NCBI GenBank assembly: GCA_030248195.1
Contig: JASAND010007707.1
Location: forward strand, 1 to 64,000
Origin: Trissonchulus latispiculum
Lineage: Eukaryota > Nematoda > Enoplea > Enoplida > Ironidae
Direction: 5' to 3'
DNA: 64,000 nt
Below, piece after piece: positions 34,001 to 46,000 of this stretch. The notes below the pieces were generated by a model. That model was not told the origin of the DNA and did not search any database. It saw nothing but the letters and a program-made list of their open reading frames with translations. Each line of letters opens with the position of its first letter. The stretch's first letter is position 1. A program made the position numbers and the translations under genes.

Positions 34001-37000
34001 TGAACAAAGGTCTAAAATTTTTAAATATTTTGAACGCCAAATCGAATAATTTGATTGTTTGGTATCCCGGAAGCTAAAAGTTTGTGTGAACGTAGTCCAC
34101 AAAGGGCTTCAAAATGGAGCCAAATATGAAGGAATTTTTCCTGAGCAAAATAAATTTATGCCAGTCGAAACATGAAAAAAGTGCAAAAACTGCAAAAAAG
34201 TAGATATTTGAAGATTGACAATATGTACAATATTTATATCTATTGACAGCAGGGATGGAAACTGGGTCATGGGTCACTGGGTCATTTGTCGTTTGGGTCG
34301 CCATTTTTGCTTGGGTCACTGGGTCTTGGGTCACGAATTTTGCTAACCGGTTGAGTCAGTGTGGGTCTGGGTCAAGCTTCCTGTGGGTCACTTTAGGTCT
34401 GGGTCAGCAATTTTTATTGGGTCATTTTGGGTCTGGGTCACAGGGTCTTATCAAATTTTAAATTCGAAGATATAGCATTGTTCCAATTACACGTAAACCT
34501 GTCGCGGCTAAAAAATTTTTCGCGCCTCTGGCTGGTCCTGCCATAATGTTTGCGTCGGTTCGCGTAATAAAAGATATGTGTATATTTCAATCAAAAATTT
34601 TAAATATTTTGCAATATCAGCCAATCAGGTCTTCCAAGCAAAATAACTATTTTTGAAAAATAATCAAAATGACAAGATTGAGGAGCTCCGAATCTGCAAC
34701 CTGCTTTAGAACGATTTTTTGCTGGATTCTGACTAATTATTTACCGACTACTATTTGCCAATTATTTACAAATTTACATTGTATTGGTACATACAGTGTC
34801 TCCGTGTCACAGTTTCAAAAACACTTCACAAAAGGATAATGTAAAGTCAGTTTAGGTCAAGTTATTTTATTGGGTCATTTGGGTCTGGGTCACGATAATT
34901 CTTGGGTCAGCTGGGTCTGGGTCCCGAAAACGATTGGGTCATTTGGGTCTGGGTCACGGAATTTTCAAATTTCATGGGTCGCCTTTTGTCTGGGTCAAAT
35001 TTGCTTTTGGGTCAAGTGGGTCATGGGTCAGAAATAATGACCCAGTTTCCATCCCTGATTGACAGTCTTCAACTTCATGATTCTAAACAAGTTTCTTCTG
35101 GACGAATTCGTATATTTGAAACCCATTTCAAATTGTTTTCGAAAAACCGAAATTTAATCATAAAAAGGACCACGGAATTGGCGAGTTTTACATTCAATTT
35201 GCCTTATTTTAAAAGTTTTCTTTACGGTGGAAAAACAATTGTATCGCATAGAACTCATTTATTTGCACGTATTTTATTTCGCATAGACGATGAACGCTTG
35301 TTGTCTTGTTGTGTAGCAGGCTGTGCAGTTGATTTAGCATTCGACTGAATATTCAAAGTAACAACCATACATCCGTTTATGAAGGAAACAAGTTGAAATT
35401 TATGTTATTGCGGTAGGGTCAGGAAGGCTACATATCAACACAATTTGAGCCAAACTTGTCAGCGTTATGCTAGAACACCTTGAGATACTTTTTGAACCAG
35501 GCCAAAGGTGACGTTTTCATGTTTCGGGTAGCGTAAAACAATAATGTGCTGACAGAAGTCCTTCATAAGTGGCACGGTTTAAGAGACCTACGGGATGTAT
35601 GAGCACACAAAGTTCAACTTTCAGGTTAAAGTCAGTCCAAGTTAAATTATCGATTCGGCGTCCAGAATTTCCACATTTTTGATGTTAATTTAAGTTTTGG
35701 CCAGCATTGTTTCCATTGTTTCCAACATTCCAACCATAATGGTTTTATAGCAAAGCTTGTGCCAAGTACATGTTACCCAATATGTCTTCTCTAGTTGTGC
35801 CAAAGCGTAGAGATTTTTATTGAACCAAACAGCTGTGAGAAATTTTTAAGTATTTATGGTGTGTGCTGCGAGATTTGGTGGGTCGGCCAGGTTTTCATGG
35901 GCATTGTGGATTGAAACCACTTATGAATCAGAGACTTCATACTATTTTGCCCACCCACATGCTTAACATGCAGGCAAGAAAATAATTCCAAATCCCACAA
36001 GCTTTGGGCACCCCCATTTTAGTCGCTCTCCCTTAATGCAGGAAAACACAAGAAGCAATTTATTTCCTTAACTTATACACATGGATGCATCTAAGAAATT
36101 TGGGCTTGATAAAAAATCTAACACTGTACAAAGCTAAACGCAATGTTCAATGCAAATCCATGACACAGGTGCATGTTAATGTGATTATAACCAAAATTAA
36201 TGCGCAACTCTTTTCAGCAACAACATTCATTATCATCTTCAGCAGTATGTCAAGCCAAACCACATTTTCCGAATCATATGAAGAAGTTACCATAAAGACG
36301 TCAAGCGGAGAAACCGTTAAAATAACAGAGGTCAAGTCAGGTAATCGACATCTACATGTGTGTTTTGTTATCGAGAGTCATGCACAACCATAAATAATTT
36401 TGATGACTATTTTAAAAAGCTGTTTTTTCAAAGATTCCTCTTCCTAAAAGGTAAAACAGTTTGATACTACAAAACCTGCATAAAATGTATGTGATTGGCT
36501 ACACAAACAAAATACAGAAGCTACGTGCAAACATTCCTAAAAAGTACCGGAAACAAAGCGGTGAAGGTGGCCGACTCCAAATGTTTGGCTACACTAGCAT
36601 GTAAGCTTATACTCTAAAGACATTAATTGTACAGAATGGGATGTTTATGTAAAGAAACTGCTTTATTTCAACATTTCGTCAATGATTTTCAAACTATTTT
36701 CTCCTTCGTTTTCGTAGATAAGAACAGATGATTGGTTCGGTTCCGCTGTGTGGAATTAGCCTGAGTATGATTATGGTATTTTAGCAAGCAGCGAAAGTAG
36801 TAGTGCCCAAGAAGGTTCGTCGGAAGAAGTGAGTTGCACTGTTGAAGGTGCCGAACTTGAAGAATCATCAAAAGAAGAGAAAAGCATAATCAAATCAATT
36901 GTCGAGTCCACGTCAATTGAAGAGTCAGAAATTGTGGAAGTCACAATAACATCATGTAAGACAGTTACACCAAATAATATTCAAACTTTCTGTTTTATTG

Positions 37001-40000
37001 TAATGCAATTTTGCAACTTTTTTCAGTTGTGTAAACGTTTTCCTTGGTATTCAATTATTATAGCTACTACTTTCATCATTGTGTTCTCCAGCTCAGAAAC
37101 AGTTACAAAATTTGTGAATCCTTCTGCCGTGAATTCTGCCTCCAAACAGGTCAATTGGAAATGTAATTTGGTATTTCGTATGTTATAGCCACAACTTTCA
37201 CCATCGTATTCTCCAGCTCAGAAACTGTTACAACATTTGAAGAATCCTATGAGTCTATCACAATTATAACTTCCAGCGGGGAAGAATGTACCATCACCGA
37301 AGTATCCGGTAAGCTGACTGGGAGCATTGAAAACTCACATTTGTTTTCCCATGTATAACCCGATGAACATTATTTGTAGATGGAGACTAAGTAGACACTG
37401 TATGGGATCTTAGCGCAAAACATAATGTCAAGTAATACTTTTCAACCATGGCAACTACAGTTTTGGCCGTATTCAGGCAACTGATTTACAGGGCGGTGTT
37501 GGCTTTCATAATTCTTAAAATTCACACTGCGGGAAGCATTCGTGTGCATACTCGCTGGCTTTACACGCTCGTATGGAGACGATTACAGCACAATGGGCGT
37601 GTATGTTAGTGAATGCACCAAGTATTGGAAGTATTTCACTGCTCATTCGAAAAGTGTTTGTTTGTTTGCTTTAGAAAAAAGCGAAGGAAGCAGTGGAAAG
37701 GAGGAATCTTCCGAGGAAATTAGCTGTACTGTTGAAGGTGCCGAACTTGAAGAATCATCAAAAGAAGAGAAAAGCATAATCAAATCAATTGTCGAGTCCA
37801 CGTCAATTGAAGAGTCAGAAATTGTGGAAGTCACAATAACATCATGTAAGACAGTTACACCAAATAATATTCAAACTTTCTGTTTTATTGTAATGCAATT
37901 TTGCAACTTTTTTCAGTTGTGTAAACGTTTTCCTTGGTATTCAATTATTATAGCTACTACTTTCATCATTGTGTTCTCCAGCTCAGAAACAGTTACAAAA
38001 TTTGTGAATCCTTCTGCCGTGAATTCTGCCTCCAAACAGGTCAATTGGAAATGTAATTTGGTATTTCGTATATTATAGCTACAACTTTTACCATCGTATT
38101 CTCCAGCTCAGAAACTGTTACAACATTTCAAGAATCCTATGAGTCTATCACAATTATAACTTCAAGCGGGGAAGAATGTACAATCACCGAAGTATCGGGT
38201 AAGCTGACCGGGAGCATTGAAAACTCACATTTGTTTTCCAGTGTCCGGTGGATAGAGTGGGGGTGGTTTATTGTTTTTGTGATTCATGTACAACCCGATG
38301 AACATTATTTGTAGATGGAGACTAAGTAGACACTGTATGGTATCTTATCGCAAAACATAATGTCAAGTAATACTTTTCAACCATGGCAAATACAGTTTTG
38401 GCCGTATTCATGCAACTGATTTACAGCGCGGTGTTGGCTTTCATAATTCTTGAAATTCACACTGCGGGAAGCATTCGTGTGCATACTCGTTGGCTTGGCA
38501 CGCTCGTATGGGAGCCGATCCCAGCACAATGAGTGTGTATGTTTGTGAATACACCAAGTATTAGAAGTATTCCACTGCTCATTCGAAAAGTGTTTGCTTG
38601 CTTTAGAGAAAAGCGAAGGAAGCAGTGGAAAGGAGGAATCTTCAGAGGAAATTAGCTGCACTGTTGAAGGTGCCGAACTTGAAGAATCATCAAAAGAAGA
38701 GAAAAGCATAATCAAATCAATTGTCGAGTCCACGTCAATTGAAGAGTCAGAAATTGTGGAAGTCACAATAACATCATGTAAGACTGCTACACCAAAGAAT
38801 GCTCAAACTTTCTGTTTTATTAAAATGCAATTTTGCAACTATTTCAGTTGTGTTAATTTGTTTGTGTTGCTTGGCATTCAATTTTCATGGCTGCTACTTT
38901 CGCCATCGTGGTTAATAGCTCAGAAACAGATACAACCTTTGATGAATCCTTCTGCCGTGTAATTCTGCCTCCAAACAGGTCAAATACAAATGTAATTTGG
39001 TATTTCGTATGTTATAGCTACAACTTTCACCATCGTATTCTCCAGCTCAGAAACTGTTACAACATTTGAAGAATCCTATGAGTCTATCACAATTATAACT
39101 TCCAGCGGGGAAGAATGTACAATCACCGAAGTGTCAGGTAGGCTATTTATTGCAGTGCTGTGAGAATTCAAAGAAGTATACATTACATCTATTCTTTTGA
39201 CTGATGGAGGTCTGCCAGCTCAACAAAACGGCATATTTTTCATGTTGATGCCTTAAATTAGCAACAACTAAAGTTGTGCCGAGTTTTCAAAGTCCCATTT
39301 GTTTTTCTTAAAACTACATCTACAACATCCTTGAAATGTAATATTTTGTTAATGCGCCAATCGAAACATAATGAGCGCACAAAAACAGGTATGACGTTGA
39401 TGGGCTGAACCTAGGAATCACATTTCAGAGAATGGAACAGTTCGAGCTTGCTATCCAAACGTTTTACGTTGGCGTTGACGTTTGATTGTTTCCAGGAAAT
39501 TCTCCCATGTTACTGGAAACAGTAACAACTTAAGTTGTGCCGAGTTGGTCATGGTTCAGTAAGAATTAGGATTAAGCAGTTTTACCGATTGACTGTAACC
39601 TCTCAGTAAAACTTGGAGCATTAAAACGTCTCACTGCATTTAACAGGCTTTTGGAAGCCATATCCTGGGTAACTTCCACAGAATTTATTAAAGCCTTTTG
39701 CGTATCACAGTTATGAAATTGGTATGTGTATAAAATTTTTCGATGAGAAATTATCTTGCTAGTATCAATTTGTTGTTAGCTGAAGGGAGTGTACCATCTT
39801 ACCTTTGTAGCATTGCTAAAGACATAAGTTATTTTTGGTCAAAATTGCCTGGAGTCTACCCATTTTAGTAATGTCAGAGAGGTTCGCCCGTGTTTCCGTT
39901 TCGCTTCACCCATCCTCCTGGATAGCTAAATTGGAATCAAGTCAATCTAGTACCTATTTAATCATATCATTGGTTTTTAATACTTGAAGTTTTGGTTCTT

Positions 40001-43000
40001 TTAGAAAAAAGCGAAGGCAGCAGTCGGAAAGAGGAATCGTCAGAGGAAGTTAGCTGCACAGTCGAAGGTGCCGAGCTGGAAGAATCGTCCAAAGAAGAAG
40101 AAAGCATTATCACGTCCATCGTCGAGTCTACCTCGATTGAAGAATCTGAAATTGTTGAAGTCACCATTACTTCATGTAAGACCAGACTCAAGGTTACTCT
40201 GAATTCTCAGTGTTATCCAAACACGATGCTACCTGGAAATTTTCCGGGCCAAATACGAAACGAATCCAATTCAGTGTTAGGTCAAATAAAATCATGGTTA
40301 GGTATTTCATTCTTCGCATCCACCACATTTCGCACCATCAATTCAGAAAACGGGCTATAAAGCAATGCGGATATTTTGTTTTATCGCGAGCAAAGCTGCA
40401 TACAAATACCTACATTCTAGCACAGACTTAATGAGTCCCTCTTTAACCTGTGTTTACGTGTTGCAGCTACCACATTCACCATAGTGTTCACCAGTTCCGA
40501 AACTGTTACAACCTTTAAGGAATCTTATGAGTCGATTACAATTACAACTTCCAGCGGAGAAGAATGTACAATCACCGAAGTGTCAGGTATATTCTGTGTG
40601 ACAATTGTGGAAGAATTTAAGCAAACGTGCACTTACATGTTTTTCGTACTGGTAGGGTCACCCGAATCCGGAGAAAGCTGTGCACTACCACTGAAGTAGC
40701 TGGTGTGTTATAAGTTCCTGTACAAGTGTCGCATGTTATTCTTTTATAAGCGCATACATGTACTAATAATTGTGTTTCCACTGACCAAGTACTATGAGAA
40801 CAGTGCAAGGAGAATGTTTGGAAAATGTTTATAAACACGAAATTTCTCATCCTCATCGATATATAAACCCATTTAACCTTTTAGAACTGAAGATAAATTG
40901 AACTTGCCTTTACCATTAGCAAGCAAAGTTCGCAAATTAGACTCTATTTGTTATACATGCGGCAAATGTTTTGTTTCTATTATTTTTGCAGAACAATTGT
41001 CAGGCTACTCCAAAGTTCCACTTCCAGAAAAACTTACTATCCGCGGTAAATTATAGCGGACTCCTGCACAGTTCTGTTGACCGCGCTGACGAAATATGGC
41101 ATTAGCGCTAGTTTTCTGACTGCACCATACTAGCTTTCTGGCACAGTAATACAAAACGAATAAGACAAATGCATAATTTTTAATTTTTTGAGGCTCGCCT
41201 GGGTATAGTTTGCTTTTCTTGGGCTGTGTAATGAAATAAAAACGTGATGTGATATTTTATGGCGCCATCGGAACAGTAAAGTAGAAAACCCCTTTCCAAA
41301 ATCGGTGCTCAGGAATCTCTCCTCATTCCCGAAAAGCCGTTACTTTTACAACGATGAATAATATCTCAGTTGTTTGTCAAGTGAAGTTGCAATTTATTTT
41401 CACAAACCGAATTCTTTCCAAATCACTCATGTTTGGCTAAAACAGGGAAAGTACGAACTTCACCGAAAGTGAATGCAGAAATATGGATTCTCCTAATGCA
41501 TTTCATGATTCAACACTTTAACACAAAATAAATAAGGTCAAGGTTATATCACTGAAAGAAGCTTGACATTGTTATAAACGTCTAATTCCGTGGTTACAGC
41601 TCAAAGGTTGTTTTTAGTCATATAAAATTTGTTACAGTAACCTACAGAATATGAAACTGTCATTTTCATTTAAGATAGTATTAGGACTAGCGCCTTTATC
41701 GACTGCTTGGATCTATAGACTACGACACTGTAAACGGAAACGTTCCATAGGTATGTAATAAACCCATAGGACGTTCTTGGCTAAAAGTGCCCGTTTTCTT
41801 TCGTGTCTTTGTCATTCTTATGACTGCAATTCTTAACGAAGCTACCTAAAGCTTAAATAACTCATTTCCGTGCTCTTTAGCATTCTGGTCTTGATTGTAA
41901 AGGCTGGAAATTTAAGAGCGCGCCAAACTTATCATCTTTGTTTTTACAATCTCTGATCTATGCCTGTACCCACCAAAACGATTTCGGGGTCTAGACGTTA
42001 CCAGTTTTGACGAAATCAGTTTATGCAAAATTACTGCCATATGTTCGATTATACTCAATCGATGCCCGTCCAAATCTACATTTTACCAAAGCCTATTAGC
42101 TAAAGTTTAGTGCTTTCCGCTAGAGATGTAGACGGAAAACTGTTTTGCAAAACAACAACTAGTTTGTTTTGTACACCACTTTCCCAACAGCAACTACGGG
42201 ACGAATTCGAAAGACATGGGCAGGACCCAAATTCGCATGAGTACGAAGGCACTTTTTTGTTTTGTCTAAAGCTTCCAGTCGCGAGAAAATTCAATGCAAA
42301 ATGCAAATTTTTTAGTGTCGTCGTGCGTTTTGCGGGTTTTTTGATCCATTAAGAGCACTGCAGCCAAATCCAAAAACGTGCCTCCACCCTCATGTCCTTC
42401 TTGTGATAGCGCAAGAGATTTTGGATGATACTGCAGCTTTGACAAATGAATGTTTAAAGGAGGCCTCAGATAGTTAATCCATTAACTACTGAAGTACTCA
42501 GATGTTCTAGTTCTAAGACGGTTTGCACGCTACAAGCAGTTTTTGGAATTTTTCGGATTTCTAGTTCCACAGTTCTTTGCTTCCGAATAAAATAGGGGAA
42601 GGACGCAATGTGCAGTGTTGAGTGCTGTATGCAAGCAAAATTTTACACTCTGTTTCCTAACATTCATTTTCGTCCAATTTTATTAAGATACGTTACCCAG
42701 CCGTTAAATATAAAATATAGAACTTTTAAAATTACTTTGAAAGTCGAGTTTCTTTGATAATAATATTATTGATAATATATTAATGACTTGTAGTCCGCAT
42801 ATACCTTTCGCTTGCACTGGCAAATCCGCATGTTTTTATTAAATTGGTTTGACACGCAAAATAGTCTTTGATTTAGACAGTGGTAGCGGCGAAAGTGATG
42901 ATGGTAGTAAAGGAGCTAAGAGCGACGAAGGAAGTGATGAAGCAAGTGAAGAAGGCAGTAAAGGAGACAAAAGTGGAGAAGGCAGCAAGGGTGACAAGAG

Positions 43001-46000
43001 TGGAAAAGGAAGCGGAGAAGGCAGTGAAGGAGGCGACAGTGGACAGGGTAGCAAAGGAGGAAAAAGTGAAGAAGATAGCAAGGGAGGCAAGAGTGGAGAA
43101 GGTGGCAGCGATGAGGACGGTGAAGGAAGCTCTGGTATGTATCACATCTATCATAATAGTGACTTGGTATTTAGTTAGTTCATTGTTTCTGACAACAATG
43201 ACTTTATCTGTCTCTTGTAAAAGGTACATAAATGCCAATTGTAAATCTTTCCCGTAAGCCTTAATGTAAATATTGTATAGCTACTGTGTCTTTTTTGCAA
43301 GAAAATGTAATAATTTTCACATTAAGTTTTGAAGCAGCATTTCATAAGCAATCGAATATACGACTACATTAAACTTTTAGATGAATCTCAATCTGAGTGT
43401 ACCGTCGAAGGCGGAGAGCTGGAAGATTCCTCTGAAGAAGAGGAAAATATAATAACTGCAATCACAAAATCAACATCTATTTCCAAGACTGAAATAAAGG
43501 AAATCATAATCACATCAAGTGAGTTTGGGTAAATGCAATGAATTGTTATTGCCCCTCTGTTCATATTTATATTTGAACGGTGTGTTATTTTTATTTACGG
43601 TGCTATGAAAATAACTTTAAAATAAATTGTAATATTTATTTCAGCTACCAGCTTCACAGTGGTATTTAGCAGTTTTGAAAGTCAAACTACATTCTCAGAA
43701 TCGTACGAAGAAATCACCATAGAGACTGTCAGTGGGGAATCTGTTACTATCTCTGAAGTTGAAGAAACAAAAGGCATGAAATAAAACCTGAACTAGCCCA
43801 CGCAATGTAGAACTTGTAGGATTTCTAAACTGTTACAAGTAGCAACTATGTAATTGACAAACGCGAAATTCAAATGACCAAACGCTAACAATGTAAATCA
43901 TCGTATTGATGGAGCTAAATATTTTCCAGCTCCATGAGACTTAAAATAATTTAAACTGAGTGGTTTAGTACTAGGTTAGAGTAAATAGTTTTGTCGAACC
44001 ATATACAAATGTGGAAGAACTCAAAAGTGTCAATGGAAATGAAAGACTATTACCCACTGCTGGCTGACAAAGGAATCTCGTTAGCAAGAATTTCAGTATC
44101 GTTTCCTGACTTTAAAAATTTGTTGCGTTTCGCTAATATCGGGTTTATTGTTGCAATAAAATGCTGATATCATGCATGACGTACATGCAAGTTAGAGCAG
44201 ACATTTTCTTTAGGTGACAGTGAGAAAAGTGACGGTGGCAGTAAAGGAGAAAAAAGTGAGGAAGGCAGTGACGGCGGCAAAAGTGGAGAAGGTAGCGATG
44301 CAGGAGGCGACGAAGGAAGCGACGGAGGAAGCGACGAAGGAAGCGACGAAGGAAGCTCTGGTATGGCTAATGTGCAGGTTTCAACTTGCACAAAGTTGAA
44401 AGCAACGGGTTGGTGTTTTGCAATTTTGGATCACATATCGATGCTTATCTTTGTCTTATCTTAGCTTATCTTTGATGCTTATCTTTCGCCGTCAGTGGCG
44501 AAAGTGTTACAATTACAGAAGTAAAGGAATGTAAGTAGTCCTGCAAAATGTGTTATAATAGTGCTTAATCTGGGGGCCTTTTTGCGAACCTGTGGCGTAG
44601 AGTAGAGTAGAGTTTGAAATTAACTCTATTGAGTTTTTCATGATTTTGGTATTCACGAAATTTCAAGAGGAACCAAAAAAGACATTTTCTACGATTTTCC
44701 AGAAAAGTTGTATTTTCAGGAAGTTTCTGAGTTCAATGAAAACAAACGTGAAGACAGTCTTACTTCCATGTTTTCGTTTCCCCCATTGCCACTTTAGCCT
44801 GTTACAAAGTGCTAATAGTTAAACCGAAAAACAGGATCATGATCAGAATCTTTGATGAGAGCACGAATGCGCCTAAAAAGCCTCTGTACCTATCTTCCGC
44901 AAAATCAGTTTCTCTTGGTTCTCCAAAAACGTGGGCGATTTTGATCGATTTCAACTTAAACCAAATAACTGCTAAAACTAACAGGCGCACCAAAATTAAA
45001 TATTCAGTTGTTGTTGCTCATGTTGCCAGCTCTCATTATATTCTTGAAATTAGTATTCATAGAGTTCTATCAAATAACTGTCAAAACCAATTTAGAGGTT
45101 AATTCTTATTTATAATTCTTATTATTTTGATTTAATGAATTTTATTTAATTATTTTTTCAATTAATGCAGCATGTTTAAAACTAATTCTCCATCTATTTT
45201 TATTTCATTAAGAATTTCATTGCATTAATGAAATAATTGGCAAATAATAAAGAGTATTAGCAAAAGCTCATGTAATTTTGAAGCATTATGGACCGTCCAG
45301 TGAAATTATGTGTTTCGCTTTCGTTGGTTGGATTACTTGTCACATTTAAAACCTTATCACGAGCATATTAGACTTTTAGTCGTTCAACCTACGTGATGAA
45401 ACGCGGGTTAAAATTCAATGTAAAATGACGTGGGTGAGTTGAAAAGTTAAATTTAACCAGTCCATAAAAAGGGGAGATTTAAAAGAAATAATTTTTAACT
45501 CCTTGCGAATGACAGAGGGTTATAAATTTTAACTCTGCTTAACTTCGCGAGTTAAATTTTGCTATTTTAACCAATTGCCCATTGAAAAGGCTCTTGGTCC
45601 TGGTTGTTAGAGAACTACTTAGCTCTAGTTCCACCTTAGTAAACATGGTTATCCTCAGTAAGTTTCTTCATTGAGAGCACTTTTACATAGATGAAAGGAT
45701 CATAGCACCGTTATAGCTTTTAAATAAAATGTTAAACTGACGTGAATAAATTAAAGGTAACATGATTATCATTATGAAAGAGTTAGTTCTGAAAGGCTTT
45801 CCTGGAACTAAAGGAGGCAAACTATATTCTTTCAGCACCACTATGTTATACTGTTTTGAAAGGTACGAAACAATGTCACGCTTCCTCTTCCTTTTGTACT
45901 TGTTGGACTGTCGTAGGATCTGGATACTGTTTGCTACTAGTACGCTGTTGTTTAGCTGATGAAAGTTCGTCTAGTAATGAAGAGACCTATACCTGTACTG

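Larger units (their letters stand above)
36785..39137 (+). other. Gene 2 exons 7-12: three tandem A-B exon pairs
   Basis: A exons: 36785-36955, 37675-37845 and 38607-38777 (171 nt each, a short Ser/Glu N-terminus then SCTVEGAELEESSKEEKS). B exons: 37189-37308, 38079-38198 and 39018-39137 (120 nt each, STTFTIVFSSSETVTTF, GEECTITEVS). From about 36838 on, the first and second units are almost identical through exon, intron, pseudo-exon and next exon, so the duplication is recent. The first 50 nt of exon 7 differ from exons 9 and 11, placing a recombination breakpoint inside the exon. Confidence 0.88.

Noticed and set aside
34902..35348. 148-codon frame with WVTG-like repeats
   Set aside because: Translation of the GGGTC repeats of a hAT-like element that runs on into flanking intron.
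45762..45959. Frame with a hydrophobic stretch directly before gene 2 exon 19
   Set aside because: It is the T-rich intron end before the TTTAG acceptor; the conserved exon begins after it.
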